This document shows, piece by piece, positions 48,275 through 58,849 of a stretch of 64,000 nt of DNA. The notes below the pieces were generated by a model, which saw only the letters and a list, made by a program, of their open reading frames with translations, searched no databases and was not told the origin of the DNA. Position 1 is the stretch's first letter. Every line of letters begins with the position of its first letter. Origin of the DNA: Colletotrichum lupini (Eukaryota; Ascomycota; Sordariomycetes; Glomerellales; Glomerellaceae). The stretch spans positions 3,844,001 to 3,908,000 of the forward strand of contig NC_064677.1 of assembly GCF_023278565.1 (NCBI RefSeq), written 5' to 3'. The position numbers and the translations under genes were made by a program.

Positions 48275-49086
48275 GGCGTGTGAAGTGGTTGGGAGGGCGG
48301 TGGAAAGGGGGTATCGAGATGAAAATGCACAGGAAGGGCAACAGCAGGTGAAGTCGCAGCAGCAAGAAGACGGAAAAGGGTGTCGAGTGTTGAGTCGCAA
48401 GGCAAGTGTCCGGTCGAAGGTGAAGTTGAGGTCGTATGTTGCGTCGCTTGCCCGCTGGACCTGGTCGGGGATCGGGGGTCGGGTAGGCGTGACCGAGAGA
48501 GGTACCTTAAGAGGGACGACGGACGGGACACAGTGACAAGTTACACGCTGCCAGACTGAGATGCCCTTGCTTTTTGGGTCGCTGGTCGTTGGTTGGCTGA
48601 GTGGAGTGCGGCGGTGCCTAATGTAGCAACGAGGGGCAGAAGTGGGCAGGCCGTTGACGGGTCGGGGGACGGGGCACGCTTAAGTGCCTGAGGGCCGGCG
48701 TCCTTTACTGTATAGTTGCTGTGTGCTGGTTGCTGACTTGGCTTGTGTGTGTGGTAACGTGGTTGTTGGCCCGGTAGGAGAAGACGTGGAGAGAGACAGG
48801 AGGCTTGGGCTTGTTTGGAAATCGCCAATGAAAGGACCGGTTTGGTGGGTTTCTTGGACTTGTCTGGGGGAGTACAGATACAGCCTGTTCGTACGTATCC
48901 GTAGTCTGTAAGGAGTATCCGTATTGGCAGATCAGATAGCGAGATGGCGCGGGGAGGGGAGATTTGATTGTCAGGAACAGATGCCCTTGTCTTGCAGCTT
49001 GCTTTGGCGCCCGGTGGTGTTCCTCTCAAGTGTCAATTACCTAGTGCCAGGGACCCGACAGAGGGACACAAGTGGACCAGAAGATA
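48275..49086. other. Promoter region of the eIF4E-like gene and left flank of element 1
   Basis: This 812-bp region is upstream of the minus-strand eIF4E-like gene and should contain its promoter. ATCCGTA words occur at 48896-48930. No gene is seen. Confidence 0.5.
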
Positions 49087-49881
49087 AGACTCCACCCCAC
49101 ACGACGGATCACCCCCTACGACAGATCACCCAATTCGGTACAATTCAGTCAAAAACCACTAATTCTACCTACTTCATTTTATAATATTAAAAGTATATAA
49201 AAAATACTTTTAGATACTTAATATATAGTTTTTTTACTAAAATATTTTTTATAGATCATAATACATTATAATAATTGAGATATTATTAAGTTAAATATAG
49301 CGTTTTTTATTATATAAAAATACGATTTCTAACTTTATAAAAAGTAAGTAAAGTTAAGCATTTTAAAGATACTATTATTTTTCAAATATTTTTCTAAGCT
49401 TAAATATGCTATTTTTAGCGTTATACTAATTACATAAGCTTAGTAAATTCGAGTTTCTATAAATACTACTTATTATAATATAACTTAATATTTCTATATA
49501 ATAATAATTATATTACTAATAAAAAACTATTTATATAAGTTTAATTTAAATCTATTAAAAATAATCAACTTTAAAATTTTATTTTTTCTAATAAATAAAA
49601 GAGTTATATAACATAGTATAATATTAGTATTTATATAGAAATTACTAATAAATACTAACATTTAGAAACATATTTTAAATCTAATATTATTATATAATAT
49701 AATATAAAATACATTTTTTAAAATATTTTTCTATACTAATTATATTTTTCTGTAGCTTGTGTATTTTTTAAAATATTTATTTTCTAATTATTTATATATA
49801 TATGAAATAGCGGTTTTGGCTGAATGTGGCCGAATTGGGTGATCTGTCGTAGGGGGTGATCCGTCGTGTGGGGTGGGGTCT
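49087..49881. mobile_element. 795-bp TA-flanked inverted-repeat element, Tc1/mariner-like, AT-mutated
   Basis: A non-autonomous DNA transposon remnant. The outer 52 bp (49087-49138) recur as a reverse complement at 49830-49881 with one mismatch, starting AGACYCCACCCCACACGACG. The inverted repeats go on inward for about 25 bp more with mostly C/T and G/A differences. TA dinucleotides lie immediately outside both ends (49085-49086 and 49882-49883), the target duplication of Tc1/mariner elements. The inner 640 bp are extremely AT-rich with no coding potential and change abruptly to normal composition at the repeats, which fits RIP-like C-to-T mutation. Each arm has a direct subrepeat, ACGACGGATCACCC and ACGACAGATCACCC (49101-49114 and 49118-49131), placed like transposase-binding sites. 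Family assignment rests on TA and repeat structure only. Confidence 0.88.
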
Positions 49882-50995
49882 TACCTGTTAGACAGAACAA
49901 GGCGTGACGACTGATGACAGCAGCTGGGGATCGGGTTCCTTGCAACTCTGAATGACTCGACGGTTGTATTCAGGGAGTTGGTGACAAAGAATCGTAAAGA
50001 TGCAACAGGACGACGACCGAGGGAGAGGCGGTAGAGAGAAAGGGAAGGAAGAGACCCGAGGACGAGTCCGCGGCGAGGTAGGGGTATTAAGCAAGAAGCT
50101 GTCCATCTCATTTCATCCCATCTCTCGTCACGGCGACACTCAAGATACCTCGATGGTGCTCCTCTTTCTTGTGCTTCAGAGCATGGAGGGCGGATACATT
50201 CTGCGAGGTACCTACACCACAGGGGGCATCAGAAACCTAGGGCGGCAACACAAGACGACACTCCAGGCGGTCCCAAAGAGCAGGGCATCTTTGCTATGGG
50301 CGGGATAAGTAGAGGGCGGGAGTCTAGGAGATCTGTCTGGATAAGGTAGAGTGGGCAGGGAGCTTCGAAATCCGGTCAATGGTCACTCCGGGGCTTAGAT
50401 CTGAGGTCTGAAGCGCAGCAGGACAGGGCACCTTGGTCCTGTGGGCAATGGCATATGAGCCCCGAGAGAACAAGTGAGAAGTGAGCAGGCTCCAGACTCA
50501 ACTTCTCAAAAGAGTCGTCAGAATCTCGACGGGGGAAAGGGGAAAAGGAGACGGGACGATACACGAACCGTCCGAGTGTACAATGTCCAGTATTTCCTGG
50601 CTGCACGGGTACGTACAGATGCACATGTACCTTAGGTACTCTGCAAGGTACAGGCGAATGAGGACGTCTCGGACGCGATTCCTGCTCCTGCTTCTGCTCC
50701 TGCTGCCCATGTGGTGGTGGTGGAAGGAACCTGCCGCTGCACACATGAGGCACGCAAGCGAAACGGCAACGGCATCCTCCTGCGGTCCTGCCGTAGCCTG
50801 CCGTGTACCTAGGTAGGTACGGACCCAAGGTGACATTCCGCGGCAGCCGTCACGGCCGTCCGTCCCGATCTGACTGTGATGTCTGGAGACGCTGGAACCG
50901 ACTGGCATTGGCAACTTGGCAAACCCAGAGCCGATGAGTTCATCAACGGCTGGGACGGTATCACAGTAGTCGATCCACAGGAAGCGAAGAAGGTA
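49882..50995. other. Spacer between the two inverted-repeat elements
   Basis: About 1.1 kb of normal composition with no supportable gene. A short ATG-led frame begins at 50879 and runs to the left end of element 2. A GTACCTAGGTAGGTACGG repeat is at 50806-50823. Confidence 0.5.
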
Positions 50996-51506
50996 CAGTG
51001 GGGTGTCAAAGGTTGGTGTGCAGCGCACAGTATCCCGCAAAAGTATCACTTTTCAACAGCGAATAAAAGCCTCATTATAATAATAAACTAAAGAAAAAAA
51101 TCACTATATAACTATTTTACTATTATTTTAGTATATATATAAGTTGCACTATGGTTTGTTCAATAATCAAAGCGTAAAATAAATCTTTTAGAAAATAGGT
51201 TTTAAGAGGTTTTTATTATAGTGGATTATAGGGCCTCTTAAGTGCGAATAGTACTGTGCTTCTTAGTAAATTTATTTTTCTTCTCTACTCTACTTTTATA
51301 TTTTATTATTACGTACTAATATAATATATAGTAAAATATATAAAAAATACCTCTATATATTTCATATACTTAAACACTTTCTTAAGATTTTAAATTGTTT
51401 TGTTTATACCTAAGTTTATAAGATATTCGTAGTTATAAAGAGACGTAATTAGTGGGCTTAAGGTGACGCACTGGGAGGGTGTACACGAACTTTTGACACC
51501 CTACTG
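50996..51506. mobile_element. 511-bp TA-flanked inverted-repeat element, Tc1/mariner-like, AT-mutated
   Basis: A second, unrelated MITE-like element. The left end CAGTGGGGTGTCAAAGG matches the reverse complement of the right end (CAGTAGGGTGTCAAAAG) with 23 of 27 bases identical; three of the four differences are G/A. TA flanks both ends (50994-50995 and 51507-51508). A CAGT start plus TA target is characteristic of Tc1/mariner/pogo elements. The interior from about 51060 to 51455 is strongly AT-rich and non-coding, consistent with RIP-like decay. Too short to encode a transposase, so mobilised in trans if ever active. Confidence 0.85.
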
Positions 51507-53606
51507 TACTTAGAACTTTGGTGGGAACATCTTACCGCCCTGAAACATCCAGCCGCCGGCGCGGCCAGTGATAAGTCGCGGCGACGAGGGTGGACAAGGG
51601 GAGCAAAGACCGGATGTTCAGGTTCACGTTCGAGAAGGAAGGTTATTACCCACGTTACTCCGTAATACCATACAAATACAGCTGTTCTTTTCGGTTCGGC
51701 GGTTCCTGAGGGTGGTGTAAATGAGCAGGGTCGCCGCCTGGCAGGGGGGGTTTCCAGCTTCCAGGAACAGGGACCAGGAACGAGGCGTGTGCCGCCATGG
51801 GATTGCAAGGTGCCTTACTTGTACGCGCAGATGTCGTTGGAAACCGCAACTTACGCAACCTCCCCTCGAGTTTCCAACTTGTCGAAGAGGAGCTGATCCG
51901 AGCGAGGCCAGATGCCTTGCCTCCCTCGATGAGCAGTTGCCTGCCAATAATGGTCAAGAGCATATTGTAAAGTGACTGCAAGCCTGAATTTGTCTACCGT
52001 GGAAGAAGGCACATTCTTCTGGATACCTCAGTCAACATGTGTCCAGCTATGACCCTTAACATCCCATCCAACGTCTGAGCTGCTCAACATTATCAAACGG
52101 AGCGGAGAAGGAGATGCGCCTACAAGATCAATTGACTCCCGGAAAACTTCGTCATAGTCACACTAATGCACGCTCTCTAACCACTCGCACACTTCAAAGC
52201 TCGAGAGTCGGGTTCGACGCCTGGCTCAACTAACAGCCCGTTCACTCAACCTTTTTCTCGCGCTCTTCGCCCTTTTGGCAATCCTCTAGAAATCACTCGC
52301 ATATCAGACAGGAACGAACCCCTTAAAGTCAAAAAGGAAGAAAACTTAAGATGGTTTTCGAGGACGGTATATCGCAAAAAGCTGCGACGTTGAATATCCG
52401 AGACGTGTTGGCTCCTACGAATGCATCCCCGCGGAAAGCACGGCAAACAGGGCCACACGACGATGAGCCGCCGCCATATACAGACCACGAGTTGACTAGC
52501 AAACTAACTCCTCACGATCTTCCGTGACGATCAAAACATTGTAAGGCAAACCGACTGATCGCAAGCTGCTTCGGGCAGCCTCGCCGGAGAAGAAAACTAA
52601 AAACCCAAACGGCGTTTGCACCCGAACTATACTTAGGGAATAAACATCAAGCTTCATCCAACACTCAGTTCAACAGTCCAGATATGTAAATCGAAGAAAG
52701 AGGAGGCGCAAAGCCAATCTTCATAACTAATAGAGCGCATTATCAAGTTTGCGATTGCGAGAGCCTCTTGAATTGGCACACCCAAACGAAAGCCGTTTAC
52801 CTCGATGTCCATCCAACTCTCAAAACTCCCGTCAGACATTGGATTCCTAGGGCTGGCAAGTTTGACACTCAACACGGACACAGACGCACGTCAAAGTTTC
52901 GACGGCCAACGGCTTCCGGAGCACGTTGCCCGCCATCGAAAGAACTAAACCGCTGTCTCGAAACTCCTCCCCCTGACAATGTAGTTCGCTGGCTTGCTTC
53001 GCCGTCGTCTCTTCCGGATGCTTCATCCATGCCAACCACAAACCCTGTCTAACCCCGACAACGACATCCCTCTTCGGCTCTCGACGATCGGCGTATTCCC
53101 AATTTGCAGTACTCTCAATGGGACAGTTGACTGTGTATTTCTAGAGATGGCGCAAGCGGCGCGTAGCGGCCCCCGACGGCCCTCCCGCGCCTTGCTCCAT
53201 GCACCTTGACTTGTGAAGCACCGCCAGAACGGATCCCCTGTTTGAGATCAATGGGAACAAGCAAAGAACACCCGCCCACTTTCCATGAGATCTGACAGGC
53301 CGGATCGTGTTCCTGCGAGTTTCAACCGTGACGTGTCCCGACAGAGGAAACAGCCATTTATCCACACTGCGTTATCATCACTGGTCTCAACCCAGTACGA
53401 GAGTCTTCATGTGCCATGTACTATGTGTTGACTGCAGACTATGGATTCTGTCTCTCTCTCTCTCTCCTAAACAAAGTAAACCCCGAAGAACAAGAAGGAC
53501 TCCCCAAACACCATGCTTACCATTGTCGTCTTGGCGCTTCGTAACAATCAATAGCCGAGCTCTGTCGCCCGCAACTCATTCATCAAACCCCCCTACACAT
53601 ATAACT
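51507..53606. other. 2.1-kb region without a supportable gene
   Basis: Lies between element 2 and the 3' end of the kinesin gene. Frames here are under 165 codons, overlap on both strands and show no domain. A TC microsatellite is at 53451-53466. A GGTTCGA-containing stretch near 52209 was examined as a tRNA and rejected. Confidence 0.55.
53451..53466. repeat. TC dinucleotide microsatellite
   Basis: Eight perfect TC units downstream of the kinesin gene. Confidence 0.85.
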
Positions 53607-55364
53607 TTAGAAGTTCATCTTGCTTCCTGCAGATGGCGCCTCGCCGACCCAGCGTTCTTTGTCGTCTCCAATCTTCCTTCGGAACATGCCCAGATCGCTC
53701 AGCAGACTGCGCATGTACTCCTGCATGTCGCTGGCATTATCCTCCATAACGTCCGAGTCGTACGCCGCGTCGTCCGAGTCGTCGTACAATGACTCGGCGT
53801 CCTCGCCATTCTCCTCCTTGCCCTCGAGACCCGCCGACTTGGCCCTCTGAGCCTCGTCCTCCACTTCCTCGGCCTCCGGCGGCTTGATCGTGACGGCCGG
53901 GATCGGGTTCTTGAGACTCTCGAGCGCGAGCTTGAGATGCAGCCGCAAGGCCTCGTTCTCTGTCTGCAGGCTACGAATTTTGCCCTCGGCGACGAGACTG
54001 CGCTCCTCCATCATGCGCTGCATCGTAGCCACGTGGTTCTGGTACTCTTCGAGCTTTTCCTCCTGGTCCTTGGTATCCTTCTCCCGCCGGCGCGATTCCG
54101 ACACTGACAGCTGAAGGGCTCGGATCTCGTCCGCCATAGCTGCGATTTGGGCATCGCGCTCCGCTGACGAGATCTGGTCTTGGTTGACAACCGCGCGCGT
54201 GCGGATGCGCTTGGCTTGATCTGCGTAGCGAAGCGTCGACAGAGTCTCCTCGTAATCCGACGGCGCGATGCAAGCAATCATTGCCGTTTTACTGTTGCCT
54301 CCCAGCGAATCCTTCAACAGCCACGTGAGAATTGAGTCTCGGTACGGCACGACGTCTTTGCTGCGCTTTCTCGAACCCGCCTTGGCATCGGCGAGCGCTC
54401 CTATCACTCGGCCAAGGGTCGTCAGCGACTTGTTGATGTTGCTGCCTTCGCGAAGCCGCTGGCCTGTTGCCTCGGTCGCCTTGGCACGTTCGCTGCCAGC
54501 CAGATCGACCAGGCGGATACGCGAACTTCTCTCCGTCGTCTCGTCCGTTTCCATATCATGGTGGATCTGCTTGAGCATGATTGTGAATACCGCGTGACTG
54601 CGACTACTCGTGTCGTTCATTCTGGTGCTGGCCACGGTTCTCGACCTGTCTCCCATCGTCATGTATCGCAAAATCTCATTGAGATTGCGGACAGGAACCT
54701 CGGTCAGATCCTTGACGTACGGTCCTTCCGTTGGCGACTCCCTGATTTTGAGATAGTACGGCGGCTGGTTAGCCACAACCGGGACAAGCAGGTCCCGGAC
54801 GTGCTCATTGTAGACCTCAAAGTATGACACCCTGACGTTGTAGGAAATGTTGGGCGTCTCGTTTTGCGCAGATTCGATTCGCTCGAAGAGATCCTCGCAC
54901 GTTCGAGGAATCAAGCCCGGCTGGTCTGGTGTTCCCATCATCGTATAACTCTTTCCGGAACCTGTTTGACCGTAGGCGAAGATGCATGTGTGATAGCCCT
55001 CAAAGTTGTGGTCAAGGAATTCCTCGCCCAGACTGTTGTAGACGTCTTCCTGGTGGGCATAATACTTGTCGCTGAGATCGTGACTCCAGAAAGAATTGTC
55101 GAATGTAAAATTCTTTTCTTCGATAACCTTTCTCGTCTTTGCTTTCGCGTTCGCAGGGTCGCTGTCGTTGGGCACGAGAAGCGTCGTTTGCTGGGTGATG
55201 GGGTCCATCTCCACTAGGCACTCGGCACCACGCTCGATTTCTGGTTTCTTTCATCAGTATCCTTCTTCTTTTTCTTCTACGTCGTCCTAGAAAGCCTTCG
55301 ACATACCTCTGGGCAGAAACGCCCGCACTCGGACAACGACACGAACATTGCCTCCCCCGTCCAT
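53607..55364 (-). CDS. Small kinesin-3 motor protein (NcKin3-like)
   Basis: Microtubule plus-end motor of the kinesin-3 family. Model on the minus strand: 55364-55307 and 55240-53607; 1,692 nt, 563 residues; the splice yields NVRVVVRVRAFLPREIERGAE, the normal kinesin start. Motor motifs: P-loop GQTGSGKS (110-117), switch I NDTSSRSH (228-235), switch II DLAGSE (265-270), followed by ALADAK, VPYRDSILTWLLKDSLGGNSKT and LSTLRYADQAKRIR. After a predicted coiled coil (about 375-460) the protein ends in an acidic tail. There is no FHA or PH domain, unlike Unc104/KIF1A. This matches the fungal-specific small kinesin-3 group typified by Neurospora NcKin3, linked to mitochondrial transport. It lies upstream in the same direction as nothing else on this strand until 56012. 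Confidence 0.93.
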
Positions 55365-56011
55365 TCTGACCGGTCCATCGTGCGACCGCAGAGACGGGGT
55401 TGAAGCAGACGAGTAGAGAGCCGGCATCTCATAAACCGCTGGCGGTAGCAGTCGATGATCGAGAGACAATCCACAAAGGGTCTGCTTCAATTCTTCAAAA
55501 ATTGCGTGGTATCGTTGCCGTTGCGAAGCCCACATCCCAACTCGAGGCGGTCGGGCTTGTTTACTCGGTTGCCCAATTGGGAGGAAAGCTGGTGGGGCCG
55601 AGTTGCCGGGGCAGTGACGCCACACTAGCTATGCGGTGTGTTGTTCGCCTGGGGTAGGAACGCAGGGGTGTTGCAAGTACGTTCTTGGAAAGTGTCGTCG
55701 ATTTGCTTTTTGTTGGCAAATGAAATGAGGGAAAAGGGATTCAGATTCAATTGGGTAAGTGACGATTTTTTTGGTCTTTGCTAGACGGAGGAAGGGCCGC
55801 TTATTCACAGAGATGCGCAAAAAGGCGTCGGTGCCGGTGTGTTGTGGAAGAATCAGATGACAGACAGTCGTGCTCCATTCGTGTAAACAAATCGCCCTGC
55901 AAACAAAAGTCTAGTGTACACTCGGCACCTCTTTGACGGTGTCAACGCCCAACCTGTACCAAACGCCACGCAGTCTAGTGTATTCTATAACTGTTACCGA
56001 CGCAAACCAAG
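55365..56011. other. Kinesin promoter and PPPDE-gene 3' region
   Basis: A 647-bp gap between two minus-strand genes. It should hold the kinesin promoter and the 3' UTR of the neighbouring gene. No gene is seen. Confidence 0.55.
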
Positions 56012-57801
56012 TTACGGCCGTCTAAGCCCCTTGCCCAGAAGCTCTGAGCCCACCTCTACGATGATCTTCTCATCTGGAAATTGCTTCTTCTTGGCCAAAA
56101 TCGTGTCCTCCGCATCCATCGCCCTCAGCAAATCCGAGACCTCACTGTCACTTGGTGTGCAGTAGACCAAGTTACCCAGTGCAAGAAGCATACCCTGCAG
56201 TGCCTCTGGCGAAGACTCCTCTTGTCCAATGGCTTCTAACACCGATGCAGCCAGCTCTACCGCGTCGCCGTCTGGCAACACGTCTCCAGGCTTCTCACGT
56301 CTGACTTTGTTGCTGAAAAGAGCCAAATTGAACATGAGGGACGAAGCGGAAACACGAACATTGTTGTGGCTGTCGTCTAGGAAACTGGAAGATATTAATT
56401 GGATAACGGGTGCTCTCAACGTCTCGTTTCGTAGTATTTCCTCCGGGAAGAGAGGCGTGGAAAAGAAGTTGCACGCCATTTGCAGTGTAACCAAACGCAA
56501 AGCGTACGGGCAGTCGCTGTGTGAGTTGACGAGTCTAAGGATTGCCAAAACGGTCGTGTGCCCCTTTTCCTCAGCAAAGTAGCCGCTGAACCTTGCATCG
56601 ACGAGCGCACATCTAAACAAGTCGACGATGGTGAAGAGAATCTCAACAGGTAACGTCTGCACTGATTTTTGCAAGAATCCCGAGAATTCGCCTAGGTTCG
56701 GGAGGACTGCGGCCGCGGCGCCCTGCTTATCGCGGGCCTCAATGAACTGCTTGGTTGCCTGCACGGCTGACTCGTCTGCTGCCGAACCCATCTTGCCCAG
56801 AAGTTTGGCCAGTGGCGGTACTTTTGAGAACAATACCGGCTTTGCGTTCGGGTTGGAAAAGCTGGGTAGTTTGAGGGACTCATGAGGGTGCCGAGGCCAA
56901 GCCATCTGTAGCAGGAGCTGGACGTTCCCCCGAAGAGCAGCAGGATCAGCGCCTGCCCACTCATTCTCCTTTTCTCCATGCAAATAGGTGATGAATGTCG
57001 GAGTTGCTCGAGGATAGTCCTTTCCGGGAAGCGGCGTCAATTGGGCCACGTCTACTTTGATGAACGTCGCTTTGCTACCTGCCTCTGCGGACACCTCATC
57101 AAATATGGGTGAGATGGCCCTGCAAGGTGGGCATGTAGCGGAGGTGAAGAGAACCACAGCGCAAGACTTTCTCGCAGATTCAAGGGCTGCATCTAGCTCC
57201 TGTGAGCTACTCACAATCCTGATGTTTGATTGGGGTTTTGTGGGTTGTGGTGCGGATCCGTATCCTGGAGGAGTTGAGTTGTTCTGGATACCAAGGATTG
57301 AACCATTTTGTCTGTTGGAGTTTATGACTTGGTTGAGTTGAGGCATGAGCATCCTGCCCATTGGAGAGCTGAGTACGGCATCTGGCATCTTGATGATATG
57401 TTCTGGGATGCCTTTCCCAAGCAGGAACTGAGAAAATGAGTCTGAGAAGTTGTTGCAGTTGTGTCTCCAGAGATCGTAGGCCTGGTGAAACGTCAGTCTT
57501 TGTTAATTCAAACATATGTTGAGCCCACCTCGGCTGTAAAAATTGGCCTTAATGAGTCTAGGAACTCTTCAATGACCTCCATGGGTAGTTCTGTCTTTCC
57601 AAGGAAGATACGCTCCATAGGCTGGCCCAGATGAGATGTACCCGGAGTGATGTCAACGATGCCACCATCGTAGACGTACTCGCGTCCGTTGAGTTGGATG
57701 GATGTGTGATATATCGCATCGAGGTGAAATCCGAGCATGCCCTGTGACATTTGCCGTGCAAGCCCGCGGGATAGGTCGTACGTTAAGAGATGCACGTCCA
57801 T
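56012..57801 (-). CDS. PPPDE (DeSI-type) peptidase fused to thioredoxin and PUL domains
   Basis: Three-domain protein of probable deSUMOylating or deubiquitinating type. Model on the minus strand: 57801-57529 and 57481-56012; 1,743 nt, 580 residues. The N-terminal PPPDE domain (about 1-140) has the catalytic pair His32 (DAIYHTSIQLNGREYVYDGG) and Cys100 (DLWRHNCNNFSDSF); the Cys comes just after the splice, which confirms it. A Ser/Asn/Pro-rich linker leads to a thioredoxin domain (about 178-285) with CPPC at 208-211. The rest (about 300-580) is an alpha-helical PUL domain, the module that binds Cdc48/p97 in Doa1/PLAA. The combination suggests a redox-linked ubiquitin/SUMO factor working with Cdc48; this is inference from domains. 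It shares a 1.05-kb divergent promoter region with the GDPase gene. Confidence 0.93.
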
Positions 57802-58849
57802 CTTGAGAGGCTTCGCTCGGTCTAGTCCGGGATCTGGCTTCTTTACTGTACTGGGAAGTAATGCAGTTCAGTCGAAAAGTGGGAAGGTTGTATCTTTGTT
57901 GACTGATGGAAGGTAAGATTGAAGCTGTGTACGGAAGAGAGTTTGATCTTGGATTTCTTAATTTTCTCTCTGGAGGATGCTCATATCTATCATTACGCCG
58001 GAGGCAACAAGACGTAGTCGTAATAGTTATTGCGCGAGAAGCTTCCAGGGTCCGGTCACAGTGTCAGATCCGATGGAGGCAGCGCCACACGTGGCTTGGA
58101 ATCTAAGGTAAGGTACCTAGGTAGGTAGGTGCCGACTAATCGATAAGATGCATATACCTGGAGATAAGGTGCCAGACTGCAGTACGTAATCTTAGGTAAG
58201 CTCAAATTCCAGCCGTGCCTTGACTACAAGCTGATCACCTCAGGAATGATCAGAACATGCCCGGCAAATGGGCCCTACCTTGATGCGTGGGTGAGGTGCC
58301 GTGTGAAGGAGCGACTGCGCAATTTAGGGGGCGTAGCAGGGAGTCAGTGGCCCCGCCCCCTAATCATAGAGCCGGCCATTAAGGTGAACGCGACAGGAGG
58401 ATGGCCTCCAAGGTCAACATTTCAGTGGGCTCGCGTTGTCCCCGCTGGCGCACCTATGCACCCAAGATTAGCAAACTGCCAGCTCAAGACAGGGATGTCT
58501 GGATTTTGATGACCTCTCAGAAAAGAGAAAATCTGCAATTGCCATCGAGCCCCCTTCGAGACCAACCTAATCCAACCGTACCTTGCATCTCCTCACCCCC
58601 CTTGGACGACGTCTCCCTACATATACGACTTCTGCACTTTTCTCTGGGTCCAGTGCCTCCATCCCATCTCGTCCGCTCCTTTTCTTCGGCCATCCGCACC
58701 TTTTTTCTGCTTCCTTGAGTCGCCCCGTGCTGCTCCCTTTGGTAATCGGCCCTCGGTTCAGCCTAGTCCACTCCTTTGTCCCATCTCGACGCCGCTGTAC
58801 CTCGAATGCGTTACTCTGTGTTCCCCTAAGCACCTACGACAAGCGACCA
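57802..58849. promoter_or_regulatory. Divergent promoter region, PPPDE gene and GDPase gene
   Basis: This 1,048-bp gap separates divergently transcribed genes and should contain both promoters. A GGTACCTAGGTAGGTAGG repeat lies at 58112-58129. The last 270 bp before the GDPase ATG are pyrimidine-rich and probably its leader; that leader is open in the GDPase frame back to 58583 without an ATG. Confidence 0.6.

Noticed and set aside
49140..49829. AT-rich core as a centromere or mitochondrial DNA insert
   Set aside because: Inverted repeats and TA duplications flank it exactly, so it is the body of a small transposon-like element.
52130..52235. tRNA-like signal (GGGTTCGACGCC on plus, GAGTGGTTAGAGAG on minus)
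   Set aside because: The box A-like and box B-like words are on opposite strands, and no acceptor stem or full cloverleaf can be drawn on either strand.
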